DNA from: Oscillospiraceae bacterium Zagget12
Lineage (GTDB): Bacteria; Bacillota; Clostridia; UBA1381
Assembly: GCA_001941225.1 (NCBI GenBank)
Contig: MSHM01000023.1
Span: forward strand, 1-64,000
Direction: 5' to 3'
DNA length: 64,000 bases
The notes under the pieces were generated by a model that was not told the DNA's origin, made no database searches, and saw only the letters and a list, made by a program, of their open reading frames with translations. Positions within the stretch are counted from its first letter, which is position 1. The number at the start of each line of letters is the position of its first letter. Positions 24,981 to 33,441 of this stretch are shown here, in pieces. A program made the translations under genes and the position numbers.

Positions 24981-25304
24981 CTATTCCATATACGACAGCA
25001 TAGCGTCTATAACGGTAGTCACCTCGGCGAGTCTTTCGGGTGACAGCCTTTTTAATTTTGCCGAAAGCTCGTCCAAAACAATATTCTGCGACGCGGTGAC
25101 GGTACCCGCGAGAAGATAATCGGCGCTGCACTCCAAAACATTAAGCATTTTAACAAAGGTGGTAAAGCTGGGAACGCGTTTGCCGCCCTCTATTTGTCTG
25201 ATGTACGTAACCGACAAATCGGCTTTTTCGGCGAATTGCTCACCTGTAAGGTGCTGTTCCATTCGTACTTGCTGTAAACGTCTGCCAAATCTTTTTCTGT
25301 CCAT
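24981..25304 (-). CDS. XRE-family transcriptional regulator
   Basis: A 107-residue protein with an N-terminal helix-turn-helix (RFGRRLQQVRMEQHLTGEQFAEKADLSVTYIRQIEGGKRVPSF, about 5-65) and a C-terminal helical tail that may dimerise (KLKRLSPERLAEVTTVIDAML). The GERLxxxR-type opening resembles SinR/Xre-like repressors of clostridia. GGGAGG precedes ATG 25304. It is not a copy of the smaller XRE protein; only the repeat beside the stop codon is shared. Target unknown. Confidence 0.85.
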   Translation of the reverse strand: MDRKRFGRRLQQVRMEQHLTGEQFAEKADLSVTYIRQIEGGKRVPSFTTFVKMLNVLECSADYLLAGTVTASQNIVLDELSAKLKRLSPERLAEVTTVIDAMLSYME

Positions 25305-25389
25305 AATTACCTCCCAAAAAATAAACTGATAACTTATTAATATGCAGATAGTTTACATTAACATATAATATTAAAAAAATGAGCCAATA

Positions 25390-25403
25390 GTTCATTAATG
25401 AAC
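25390..25403. promoter_or_regulatory. Perfect 14-bp palindrome upstream of the XRE gene
   Basis: GTTCATTAATGAAC lies 86 bp upstream of the XRE start in A/T-rich DNA. It is a candidate operator for that repressor. Confidence 0.35.
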
Positions 25404-25504
25404 AAATAGCACAAAAACATTTGGTTATTTTTGGTTAATTATAAGTAAAAATTCCTCTTGAAAAATATATGCCCATAGACTATAATGTTGCTATAAGCAT
25501 ACAT

Positions 25505-25574
25505 AAAAACAGGACGGCGTATCCGAATAATCGGATATACCGTCCCGTACCATCTAAAAACCCATTGAGAGGGT
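25505..25574 (-). ncRNA. Candidate 70-nt small RNA
   Basis: A minus-strand promoter, TTGCCC (25609-25604), 17 bp, TATAAT (25586-25581), predicts a start near 25574. The transcript would end in a hairpin pairing 25531-25545 with 25512-25526 (13 of 15 positions pair normally, plus one G-T pair) over an ATAA loop, followed by TGTTTTT (25511-25505). No Shine-Dalgarno site or convincing reading frame is present. Apart from this element and the palindrome at 25390, I see nothing in 25305-25707. Confidence 0.5.
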
Positions 25575-25580
25575 ATAATC

Positions 25581-25609
25581 ATTATAAATAATTTAAAAAC
25601 AGAGGGCAA
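25581..25609 (-). promoter_or_regulatory. Promoter of the candidate small RNA
   Basis: TTGCCC and a perfect TATAAT with a 17-bp spacer on the minus strand. It is about 100 bp beyond the terminator of the phosphodiesterase gene and so independent of it. Confidence 0.5.
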
Positions 25610-25707
25610 TACGGCGCGGAAAATTTCTGCGCGCCACACCGCATTTTTAAGCTTATTGTGTCGCGCGGCGTGTCTGAAAATGGCTTGATGCCTACATTTG
25701 TAAAAAT

Positions 25708-25747
25708 AATGTCACATATTTTCGGTAAGTGCGAAATATGTGACATT
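25708..25747 (-). terminator. Terminator of the phosphodiesterase gene
   Basis: AATGTCACATATTT (25708-25721) pairs with AAATATGTGACATT (25734-25747). The minus strand continues with ATTTTTA. Confidence 0.85.
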
Positions 25748-25772
25748 TTTGTTAATATATAATAATGAAGTT

Positions 25773-26246
25773 TTATGTCAGCTCAATAATTCTTGTTTTA
25801 ACCTTGCCCTTCTCGATTTCCGCAACGGCGTAGGTGCGCGAAAACCGTATACTTCCTGGATTGAGCACAATGGCTTTGCCGTCATATCCCGAATAGGGAA
25901 TATGCGTGTGGCCGAACACAATAAGGTCGGGATTCGCGCTCTGCGCGGCGGCGCAGAGTGTCCTGTAGTTCGATTCGTATTTGACGCGCTGCTCGTGCCC
26001 GTGGGTTATATATATCCTCGCGCCGTCTATGATAACGGTCATATGCGCGGGAGCGCGGGATAAAAGATCATTGTTGCCCTTTACATAATAGACGGGTATA
26101 TTCGGATAAATAAATTCCAAATCCTCCGCGTCGCGCGTGTAATCGCCCGCGTGTATTATCGCGTCAACCTTGTCGGCATCGTTTATTACGCGCAGACAGC
26201 TGTCGGTATATCCGTGCGTGTCGGAAAAAATCAGGATTTTTTTCAT
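25773..26246 (-). CDS. YfcE/MJ0936-type metallophosphoesterase
   Basis: A 157-residue calcineurin-like phosphodiesterase. Metal ligands are seen in ILIFSDTHG (Asp, His), IIHAGDY (Asp), VKGNNDLL (Asn, Asp) and ITHGHEQRV plus VFGHTHIP (His). Family members hydrolyse phosphodiesters in vitro; the natural substrate is generally unknown. AAAGGA precedes the ATG. It is divergent from spoIIE. Confidence 0.9.
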   Translation of the reverse strand: MKKILIFSDTHGYTDSCLRVINDADKVDAIIHAGDYTRDAEDLEFIYPNIPVYYVKGNNDLLSRAPAHMTVIIDGARIYITHGHEQRVKYESNYRTLCAAAQSANPDLIVFGHTHIPYSGYDGKAIVLNPGSIRFSRTYAVAEIEKGKVKTRIIELT

Positions 26247-26308
26247 ATTTGAGTTCCTTTCGGTAGGTATACAATCAATATATAATTATACCATATAAGC
26301 GCGTATTT

Positions 26309-26362
26309 TGTCAAAGTCCGCCGTCGAAAAATTTTAGGATTTTGACAACAGGAAATGACAAA
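26309..26362. promoter_or_regulatory. Cluster of Spo0A-box-like sites upstream of spoIIE
   Basis: Four matches to TGTCGAA-type 0A boxes: TGTCAAA (26309-26315), CGTCGAA (26322-26328), TTTGACA (26341-26347, reverse) and TGACAAA (26356-26362, reverse). All lie directly upstream of or over the -35 of spoIIE, where Spo0A~P binds in Bacillus. Confidence 0.5.
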
Positions 26363-26387
26363 ATATTCCATATATAAGTGGTATAAT
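26355..26387 (+). promoter_or_regulatory. spoIIE promoter with 21-bp spacing
   Basis: ATGACA (26355-26360) and TATAAT (26382-26387) are 21 bp apart, the over-wide spacing known for the Spo0A-activated sigma-A promoter of Bacillus spoIIE. AGGAGG (26395-26400) follows at once, so the leader would be very short. Confidence 0.55.
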
Positions 26388-26409
26388 GCCCTATAGGAGG
26401 AATACGGAT

Positions 26410-28713
26410 ATGAGTCAGCCTAAAATTAAACAACAAAGAAATACCGAAATACTTCGCGCGCCGATGATAAAGGACATCGGCACAGTGATTATGCTTTTGC
26501 TTTCCGGACGAGCCTCCGTGCTCGGAATGTTCCCGTTCGGACTTGCGTTTTTCGCGGCGTGCTTTGATAAAAGCATAGCCTATTTGGGAATAACCGCTCT
26601 GTCGGTCGCGCTTATGACGTCGGCGGGCAGCGCGGCGCTTGTGAAGTACCTTATCGCCGCGCTTATATACTGGATATACACGCGCTTTCGCCGCGCGGAC
26701 AACCTTGTCATAGACGCGTCCTGCTGCGGCGGAGCGATGTTTTTGGGCGGACTTGCGTTCCTTATTTATAATTTCGCGGGTTTTTATGATATTCTTCTGC
26801 TTTTTGCGGAATCTATTGTAGCGGCGATTATGTTTATAATTTTCCATAAGACGCAGGCGCTTATGGAAAACAGAAAAAAACGCTCCCAAACCGCCCAGGA
26901 CGAGCTTATCAGCGTGGCGGTCACGGTCGGAGTTATGATAACGGGACTTTCCGGAATTGTTTTCCCGTATAATATAAGCCTTGCCAATATCGCGTCGGTT
27001 TATGCCGTTATGTGCATCGCGCTGCACGGGTCGGTCGCGGCGGCGGGCAGCGGCGGACTTTGCATAGGCTTTATGGCGTCTATGTCGGCGCCGTCGGCAG
27101 TGGTTATGATGGGTATATTCGGTATGAGCGCTCTGTTCGCCAATCTGCTTAAAGCGTTCGGCAGATTCGGCGTCGCTTTGGGATTTTTGGGCGGCAGCGC
27201 GGTCGCGCTTTTATACGCCGGAAATACATTTTCGCTGCCGGTAACTGTTGTCGAAACCGTAATAGGCGCGGTATTGTTCATTGCCACGCCGAATAAATTG
27301 CAGAAATTTATAAACGCGTTCTTTTCAAGGTCGCTTAAATTGGAAACGCTCAGCAACGATGTGCGCGTAAAGGATTACCTTTCGATGCAGCTTGAAAAGA
27401 CCGCCGAGGCGTTTAAGAGCCTGGAGGAATGCTTTGAAAACGCGTCGGAAAAGCGCCTTAAGGCGTATAATAAAGATGTCGCGTCGCTTTTTGACGAGGT
27501 GGCGGACAGAGTGTGCGAGGGCTGCCCGAACGCGGTTAAATGTTGGCAGTCCGACTTTACGCGTACATACAGAAGTATAATGCTCCTGCTTGACACCATC
27601 GAAACAAAGGGCATACTTACGCTTGACGCCGTACCGGTGAGCTTTAGGGAAAAATGTTTGAGGACAGAGCTGTTTATTGTGGAGTTTAACCATGTGTATG
27701 AATTATACAAGAAAAATCTTGTCCGCACCGGTGAGGCGGTAACGGGGCGCGACCTGGTGGCGAGGCAGTACCGCGAGATGTCCGCGCTTATGGAGAGTAT
27801 GGCGGAGGAGATAACGGCGGGATTCACGTTTCGCGAGGATATGGAGGAGAGTATAGTCAGCGAGCTGGACAAGGAGGGCATAACCGCCTTTGAGGTCAGC
27901 GTTATAGAGAGCGGACACGGGAAATTAGAGGTGTATTTGGGTGTGTCCGGCGGCACCGAGGTCGGGAAAATAGAAACGGTGCTTGAAAATGTTCTCGAAA
28001 CACCGATGGGATATGAGTCGGAAAGCTCGGGCGGACTGATGAAGTTTATTTCGCGCGCCAAATACAGCCTCGATGTGGCGATACGGCAGATAAGTCGGGA
28101 CTACAGCGATGTTTCGGGCGACTGCGCGGACACGTTTAAAACGGACGATTATAAGCAGTACGTGATATTATCGGACGGTATGGGCAGCGGAAAACGCGCT
28201 ATGTTCGAGAGCCGTATAACGCTGAAATTGCTAAAGGAATTTTTGCAGTCGGGATTCGGCGTGAAAACGGCGATAGATATGATAAACTCGGCGCTTTGCC
28301 TGCGCCTTGATTATGAATGTTTTTCAACGGTGGACTTGCTTTGCGTTGACCTTATGACGGGAATATGCGAGTTCTTCAAGATAGGCGGCGCGGAGAGCGT
28401 CGTGCTGCGCGGGGCGAATGTGGAAACGGTGTTTTCCATGTCGCTGCCGGTGGGAATGATAGCGGATATAAAGGCGCAGGGACAGTCCAAAAGGCTGAGC
28501 GAGGGCGATACCGTTATAATGATGACGGACGGCGTGAGCGAGGCGGGATTCGGCACGGTAAGGACGGAATGGCTAAAGAAAGAAATAAAAATGCCGTTTG
28601 ACACAATGGACGAAATGGCGCAGACACTGCTCCAAACCGCCGTGAAGAAAAGCCGCGACAGCGTCGTGGACGATATGACCGTCGCGGCGGTAAGACTTGT
28701 GGAAAATGATTAG
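26410..28713 (+). CDS. spoIIE: Stage II sporulation protein E (membrane PP2C phosphatase)
   Basis: A 767-residue protein. The first roughly 300 residues hold about ten membrane segments (DIGTVIMLLLSGRASVLGMFPFGLAF onward). A central regulatory region with Cys pair CEGCPNAVKCW follows, then a PP2C-type phosphatase domain with metal-binding YVILSDGMGSGKRA and MMTDGVSEAGFG. SpoIIE dephosphorylates SpoIIAA to release sigma-F in the forespore and localises to the polar septum. AGGAGG (26395) supports ATG 26410 over an upstream frame start. Its presence implies the organism can form endospores. Confidence 0.95.
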   Translation: MSQPKIKQQRNTEILRAPMIKDIGTVIMLLLSGRASVLGMFPFGLAFFAACFDKSIAYLGITALSVALMTSAGSAALVKYLIAALIYWIYTRFRRADNLVIDASCCGGAMFLGGLAFLIYNFAGFYDILLLFAESIVAAIMFIIFHKTQALMENRKKRSQTAQDELISVAVTVGVMITGLSGIVFPYNISLANIASVYAVMCIALHGSVAAAGSGGLCIGFMASMSAPSAVVMMGIFGMSALFANLLKAFGRFGVALGFLGGSAVALLYAGNTFSLPVTVVETVIGAVLFIATPNKLQKFINAFFSRSLKLETLSNDVRVKDYLSMQLEKTAEAFKSLEECFENASEKRLKAYNKDVASLFDEVADRVCEGCPNAVKCWQSDFTRTYRSIMLLLDTIETKGILTLDAVPVSFREKCLRTELFIVEFNHVYELYKKNLVRTGEAVTGRDLVARQYREMSALMESMAEEITAGFTFREDMEESIVSELDKEGITAFEVSVIESGHGKLEVYLGVSGGTEVGKIETVLENVLETPMGYESESSGGLMKFISRAKYSLDVAIRQISRDYSDVSGDCADTFKTDDYKQYVILSDGMGSGKRAMFESRITLKLLKEFLQSGFGVKTAIDMINSALCLRLDYECFSTVDLLCVDLMTGICEFFKIGGAESVVLRGANVETVFSMSLPVGMIADIKAQGQSKRLSEGDTVIMMTDGVSEAGFGTVRTEWLKKEIKMPFDTMDEMAQTLLQTAVKKSRDSVVDDMTVAAVRLVEND

Positions 28714-29077
28714 TAGGGGCGCCGCTCGAAACGCTTGCGTTTCAAAGGGCGAAGCGACTGAGGGGTTTTACGGGAATTTAGCGCCTGAATCCCTCCGTCA
28801 TTTGCTTTGCAAATGCCACCTCCCTTTAACAAGGGAGGCTAACGCACGCCACAAATGTACCTCGTAGGAATCTCTCAGTCGCCTTACGGCGCCGGCTCCC
28901 TTTAACAAAGGAGACAAAACCCCTCCGTCACGGCTTTGCCGTGCCACCTCCCCTAGTAGGGGAGGCTAACGCACGCCTCAAACTCACCTTGTAGGGGCGC
29001 CCATTGGGCGCCCGCTCTCGGGCAATGCCCGCCCCTACGAACTGCATTAAGAATTTACCTTGCAGCGGCTTGCACCG
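28714..29077. repeat. Repeat island between spoIIE and typA
   Basis: A gene-free stretch with at least four hairpin repeats: 28790-28843 (CATTTGctttgCAAATG and CTCCCTTtaacAAGGGAG), about 28865-28915, 28916-28967 (nearly identical to 22181-22232), and 28991-29040 (GTAGGGGCGCCC...GGGCGCCC and CGGGCAATGCCCG). They are the same families as at 22.1 and 24.3-24.9 kb. Confidence 0.75.
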
Positions 29078-29108
29078 AAAAAGGGCAGCCTTGGCGGCTG
29101 CCCTTTTT
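29078..29108 (-). terminator. Terminator of typA
   Basis: AAAAAGGGCAGCC (29078-29090) pairs with GGCTGCCCTTTTT (29096-29108). The T run is on either strand. Confidence 0.9.
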
Positions 29109-29120
29109 GCTCAAGCGATA

Positions 29121-30947
29121 TTATTTTTTTCTGTTTACAGCCTTGGCTCTGAGGCTTGTGTTCAAAATTTTCTTTCTCATACGAAGGTTATTCGGAGTAA
29201 CCTCCAAAAGCTCATCGTCCGCGATGAAGTCAAGGCACTGCTCAAGGCTCATTTCTCTCGGAGGAACAAGCTTAAGAGCGTCGTCCGAGCCGGAGGCGCG
29301 CGTGTTTGTGGCGTGCTTTTTCTTGCACACGTTTACAACCACGTCCTCAAGTCTTGCGTTTTCGCCGACAATCATACCCTCGTAAACCTTAACGCCCGCG
29401 CCTATAAAGAGAGTGCCTCTTTCCTGCGCGTTGTAAAGACCGTAGGTAATGGTTGTGCCGTCCTCCCAGGCGATAAGCGTGCCGCGCGTTCTGCCGGTGA
29501 AGTCGCCCTTATACGGCTCGTACTTTTCAAGAATACTGTTTATAATGCCCGTACCCTTTGTAGCGGTCATAAGCTCACTTCTGTAGCCGATAAGACCTCT
29601 TGACGGAATGAGAAATTCAAGGCGCGTATAGCCCTGCGCCGTCGGCGCCATATTCGTCATTTCACCCTTGCGGTTTATAACTCCGTCCATAACCGTACCG
29701 GTATATTCCTCGGGAACGTCAACGGTAAGTCTTTCGATAGGCTCACATTTAACTCCTTCGATTTCCTTATAAATAACAACGGGATTTGAAACCTGAAATT
29801 CATATCCCTCGCGGCGCATATTCTCTATAAGAACGGACAGATGCAGCTCGCCTCGTCCGGAAACGATAAAGCTTTCCGTGGAGTCTGTTTCCTCAACTCT
29901 CAGGCTGACGTTTGAGTCAAGCTCGCGGAAAAGCCTGTCGCGCAGATGACGAGAGGTGACGAATTTGCCGTCCTGTCCGGCAAACGGACTGTCGTTTACG
30001 CTGAACGTCATAGAAAGCACGGGGTCGTCTATTTTTACAAACGGAAGATCCTCCGGAGTGTCTGCATCGCATACCGTTTCGCCGATATTTATATCGGAAA
30101 TACCCGATATTGCCACAACATCGCCTGCGCCGACCTCCTCGGCGGGAGCTTTTTTAAGTCCCTCAAAGGTATACAGCTTTGTGGCTTTGCCCTTTGTTAT
30201 TTTGCCGTCGTGTCTGCATATGGAAAGCGGCATATTGACGCTTATTTTACCTCTTTCGATTTTTCCGACAGCTATTCTGCCGGTATAGTCGTCATAGTCA
30301 ATGTTTGAAACAAGCATTTGGAACGGCGCGTCCTCCTCGCATTTCGGACACGGTATCGAATTTACGATAAGCTCAAACAGCTCCGTCAGGTCGCTGTTCG
30401 GGTGCTCGGGATTATATTCCGCCGTCGCCCAGCCGTCGCGGCCGGACGCGTAGATTACCGGAGAGTCAAGCTGCTCGTCCGTCGCGCCGAGGTCTATGAA
30501 AAGGTCAAGAACCTCGTCAACCACCTCATAGGGTCTTGCGTTGGGACGGTCAACCTTGTTCACAACGATTACGGGTTTTAGGTCAAGCGCAAGCGCCTTT
30601 GAAAGCACGAAACGCGTCTGCGGCATACAGCCCTCAAATGCGTCCACAAGCAAAAGCACACCGTCAACCATTTCAAGTCCGCGCTCCACCTCGCCGCCGA
30701 AATCGGCATGTCCCGGTGTGTCTATAATGTTTATTTTTACGCCCTTGTAGTAAAGAGAGGTGTTCTTGGCGAGAATTGTGATGCCTCTTTCTCTCTCAAG
30801 GTCGTTTGAGTCCATTACGCGCTCGTCCACCTGCTCGTTTTCGCGGAATGTGCCGCTCTGCGCGAGCATAGCGTCAACCAATGTCGTTTTGCCGTGGTCA
30901 ACGTGCGCGATAATAGCTATATTTCTTATATTTTCACGATTTATCAT
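29121..30947 (-). CDS. typA: Translational GTPase TypA/BipA
   Basis: A 608-residue ribosome-binding GTPase involved in 50S assembly and stress or cold growth. G motifs are [10 protein letters not shown] (P-loop), [12 protein letters not shown] and [13 protein letters not shown]-like domains follow, and the C-terminal BipA domain shows [20 protein letters not shown] and [18 protein letters not shown]. The length is standard. The start has AAAGGG about nine bases upstream. A compact structured RNA lies at the predicted 5' end of its mRNA. Confidence 0.95.
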   Translation of the reverse strand: MINRENIRNIAIIAHVDHGKTTLVDAMLAQSGTFRENEQVDERVMDSNDLERERGITILAKNTSLYYKGVKINIIDTPGHADFGGEVERGLEMVDGVLLLVDAFEGCMPQTRFVLSKALALDLKPVIVVNKVDRPNARPYEVVDEVLDLFIDLGATDEQLDSPVIYASGRDGWATAEYNPEHPNSDLTELFELIVNSIPCPKCEEDAPFQMLVSNIDYDDYTGRIAVGKIERGKISVNMPLSICRHDGKITKGKATKLYTFEGLKKAPAEEVGAGDVVAISGISDINIGETVCDADTPEDLPFVKIDDPVLSMTFSVNDSPFAGQDGKFVTSRHLRDRLFRELDSNVSLRVEETDSTESFIVSGRGELHLSVLIENMRREGYEFQVSNPVVIYKEIEGVKCEPIERLTVDVPEEYTGTVMDGVINRKGEMTNMAPTAQGYTRLEFLIPSRGLIGYRSELMTATKGTGIINSILEKYEPYKGDFTGRTRGTLIAWEDGTTITYGLYNAQERGTLFIGAGVKVYEGMIVGENARLEDVVVNVCKKKHATNTRASGSDDALKLVPPREMSLEQCLDFIADDELLEVTPNNLRMRKKILNTSLRAKAVNRKK

Positions 30948-30986
30948 AATAATTTTATGCCCTTTCTGCTCACAAACGACAATAAA

Positions 30987-31046
30987 AATCCCGTCCTACC
31001 GTGAGCGTATAGGACTTATCCGTTTTTCACGCGGATTATCGGGATT
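30987..31046 (-). ncRNA. Three-way-junction RNA at the 5' end of typA mRNA
   Basis: Read on the minus strand: P1 AATCCCG/CGGGATT closes P2 ATCCG/CGGAT and P3 GTCCTA/TAGGAC. The P2 loop contains CGTGA and the P3 loop TCACG, which are perfectly complementary and could kiss. The element lies within about 5 nt of the predicted transcription start and about 40 nt before the ATG; the closing helix runs directly into TTTTT. I recognise no riboswitch or ribozyme core in it. The structure is hand-folded. Confidence 0.5.
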
Positions 31047-31057
31047 CTAACCCATAT

Positions 31058-31086
31058 ATTATATACCCGTTTGCGGATTATTACAA
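31058..31086 (-). promoter_or_regulatory. Sigma-A promoter of typA
   Basis: Minus-strand TTGTAA (31086-31081), a 17-bp spacer and TATAAT (31063-31058). The start is predicted near 31051. Confidence 0.7.
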
Positions 31087-31164
31087 TATTTTCACCGAAA
31101 AAACAGAATAATGTACAAATTCGGCTTTTTATACAGGCGTTTTGAATGGTATAATCACAATAAA

Positions 31165-31193
31165 ATAAGGCTTGCTTTTTCGGCAAGCCTTAT
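31165..31193 (-). terminator. Terminator of the L,D-transpeptidase gene
   Basis: ATAAGGCTTGC (31165-31175) pairs with GCAAGCCTTAT (31183-31193), with TTTTATTG after it on the minus strand. Confidence 0.85.
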
Positions 31194-31202
31194 ACCGTGA
31201 GA

Positions 31203-32588
31203 TTATTCCGTTATGTAAATCTTTGTGCGGAGCGGGATTGTGTTTGCAATCCAGTTTATGTCCTGCGGGTGCAGTCTGACGCAGCCGTGCGATATATTGA
31301 CGCCTACGCGTCCGTCGTACTCGGTGCCGTTGTAGTAAAGCAGGGTCGAGTGGAGTGCGTAGCCGTTGTAGAAACGAAGTACGGGTCCCACATAATATCC
31401 GCTGTAATTCCATTGGGTTCTTTCAATATATTCAAATTGTCCCGTTATTGTCGGGGTATTCCACGCGCCGAGCGCGCAGGGGAATTCCTTGAGAAGTTCC
31501 CATTGATATTGTGAACCCTCGTAAACTCTTACCTTGTATTCGCTCTTTGAAACCCATACAAGATAGTTTGTGCTGCTTGATATACCGTTTCTGTTCACGG
31601 GAGTTTGGTTGCGGAATGCCGTCACCATAGGAGATTCGCCTATGAGAATGTCCATATATTCGCCGTAATCCGCCACCTCAAGTGTGGAGCCGAATGCCTC
31701 GGCGAGAGTTCTTATCGGAACAAACAGAGATCCGTCGATATACACCGCGGCGTGCGGAGAATATGTATCGGTTCCGAATACAGTCGTGTAGGCGGAATTG
31801 GCGTTGAATATAACCTGGTCGGAGCCGACAGAGCATACCACGCTGTCATAATTCGGGTCGTATGTAACCTTAAGTCCCATTGCCTCGCCTATGGCGCGCA
31901 CGGGCATCATTGAAACGCCGTCAATCAGTCTTGCGCGCGGAGAAAGATTATTGTGCCATTCTCCTCCGGCATATATGCGCAGCTCCTTGTCGTACTCGGG
32001 ATTTCCCGTCATTATGCAGCCGTTAGCCTGTGCGTAAACGCCGTTTTCATCGAGGTAGCCGTAGGTCTGAACGTCAAGCGTTCCGCCAGGCTCGACATAG
32101 CTGTCGTAATATTTCAGAGAACGAAGTCCCGAAACAAGCTTGACCTTGAAGTTTGTTCCCATTCTGTACTCGGGCACTTCAAATACCATAGTTACCGACG
32201 GAGTGTCATAGCCGACATATCTGTGCTGTGAGCCGAGAAGTTCGCCGTCCTCGCTGTACAGCTCCACAAAGGCGTTGTTGGCTATTATGTGCTTATGCGA
32301 TGTTACGTCTATTGTCAGATTAAACTCTGTTGACAGCTCCCGCTCCGGCACGGCGGGCGTCGGCGATAAAGTCGGCTGCACAGTCGCCACCAAGGTCGGC
32401 TCGGGCGATTCGGACGGCTGCGCCGTTTCCTCGGGCGATTCCGTTTCCTCCGGCTGTGTTGTTTCTTCGATTTGTGCCGTGACATCTGATTGCGCCGCCG
32501 GCTCGGGAGTCGGAGCGGCGCTTGCCGTAAACGCGCCGGCGGTGCAGAGTGTTGATACCGTGATTAAAAATGGCAATATTTTTTTCAT
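31203..32588 (-). CDS. Secreted L,D-transpeptidase (YkuD) with CuAO-N-like domain
   Basis: A 461-residue exported peptidoglycan enzyme, likely making 3-3 cross-links or attaching proteins to the wall. A signal peptide (MKKILPFLITVSTLC...) leads to a Pro/Glu/Thr-rich linker. A copper-amine-oxidase-N-type repeat domain follows (DGVSMMPVRAIGEAMGL; GSLFVPIRTLAEAFGS), then a C-terminal YkuD domain with catalytic motif ISHGCVRL (Cys436). The ATG at 32588 has GGGGGA upstream. The same accessory domain occurs on both PL11 lyases, so it may be a shared surface-retention module in this organism; that is inference. Confidence 0.9.
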   Translation of the reverse strand: MKKILPFLITVSTLCTAGAFTASAAPTPEPAAQSDVTAQIEETTQPEETESPEETAQPSESPEPTLVATVQPTLSPTPAVPERELSTEFNLTIDVTSHKHIIANNAFVELYSEDGELLGSQHRYVGYDTPSVTMVFEVPEYRMGTNFKVKLVSGLRSLKYYDSYVEPGGTLDVQTYGYLDENGVYAQANGCIMTGNPEYDKELRIYAGGEWHNNLSPRARLIDGVSMMPVRAIGEAMGLKVTYDPNYDSVVCSVGSDQVIFNANSAYTTVFGTDTYSPHAAVYIDGSLFVPIRTLAEAFGSTLEVADYGEYMDILIGESPMVTAFRNQTPVNRNGISSSTNYLVWVSKSEYKVRVYEGSQYQWELLKEFPCALGAWNTPTITGQFEYIERTQWNYSGYYVGPVLRFYNGYALHSTLLYYNGTEYDGRVGVNISHGCVRLHPQDINWIANTIPLRTKIYITE

Positions 32589-32618
32589 TAAAAATTCCCC
32601 CATTGTTGTGATAGAATA

Positions 32619-32647
32619 ATCATACCACATAGAAATATCAAAGTCAA
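32619..32647 (-). promoter_or_regulatory. Sigma-A promoter of the L,D-transpeptidase
   Basis: Minus-strand TTGACT (32647-32642), 17 bp, TATGAT (32624-32619). Confidence 0.75.
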
Positions 32648-32656
32648 TAAATCAAT

Positions 32657-32685
32657 TTGACGGCGGGGCGTTTTTGGTATATAAT
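32657..32685 (+). promoter_or_regulatory. Sigma-A promoter of the TauE/SafE gene
   Basis: TTGACG (32657-32662), 17 bp, TATAAT (32680-32685), back to back with the L,D-transpeptidase promoter. Confidence 0.8.
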
Positions 32686-32709
32686 TTATTTATACGGAGG
32701 GTGAGGAAT

Positions 32710-33441
32710 ATGAAATTCGGAATAATTGCGTTTTTGTCAACGGTTGTGGGAGCGATTGTGGGCGTGGGCGGCGGACTGATAATACGTCCGATGCTCGGAT
32801 TTTTTGACGTGACAAAAGGACTCGCGTCGTTTTCGTCCGCGGCGTGCGTGTTTTGTATGGGAATTGTCAGCCTGATAACGACTGTGAAAAAAGGCGCGAA
32901 AATACAGCTTAGGGAAACCGTTGTGCTTGCGGCGGGAAGTATCTGCGGAGCGTTTGCCGGCGGCGCGTGTATACGGTTTGTAAGCGGCGAATTTATAAAA
33001 ATAGGGTACATATTCGCGATGGTATTCGTGCTTGCCTGTATGGCGGCAAGGAGCCGTTTGCCGAGAATAAAATTAAAAAATCCTCTGCTGCAATTCCTTA
33101 CGGGAACAGTAACGGGAGGATTATCGGGATTTTTCGGCATCGGCGGCGGACCGTTCCAGATGACGGCGCTGCTTTTGCTCTTTGATTTGCCGCCAAAGGA
33201 GGCGGCTGTTCAGAGTATATTTATAACTCTGCTCACCACCGCAAGCTCGCTTATTCAGTACGCCGTAAGCGGGTACTGGGATTTTTCGCTTGCGGTATAT
33301 ATGATACCTATGGCTGTGATAGGCGGATTTATCGGCGGACTTTTAAACAGAAAATTCAACAATAAATATGTTTCGATTTTGTTCAATGCGACGGTTTTGT
33401 TTATAATAATTATGCAAATATATTCGATTATTCACGGATAA
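32710..33441 (+). CDS. TauE/SafE family anion permease
   Basis: A 243-residue integral membrane protein with about eight hydrophobic segments and the internal duplication typical of the family, marked by GVGGGLIIRPML and GIGGGPFQMTALL. Family members carry sulfite, sulfoacetate or other small organic anions; the substrate is not shown. GGAGGGTG precedes ATG 32710. Its last 14 bases overlap the convergent ymdB gene. Confidence 0.85.
   Translation: MKFGIIAFLSTVVGAIVGVGGGLIIRPMLGFFDVTKGLASFSSAACVFCMGIVSLITTVKKGAKIQLRETVVLAAGSICGAFAGGACIRFVSGEFIKIGYIFAMVFVLACMAARSRLPRIKLKNPLLQFLTGTVTGGLSGFFGIGGGPFQMTALLLLFDLPPKEAAVQSIFITLLTTASSLIQYAVSGYWDFSLAVYMIPMAVIGGFIGGLLNRKFNNKYVSILFNATVLFIIIMQIYSIIHG

Noticed and set aside
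25439-25639. 66-residue minus-strand frame in the gap before the second XRE gene
   Set aside because: No ribosome-binding site, and the promoter and terminator inside it fit a small RNA better.
22070-29077. CRISPR array or insertion sequence in the repeat islands
   Set aside because: Repeats are not evenly spaced, no unique spacers or cas genes exist, and no transposase frame is present.
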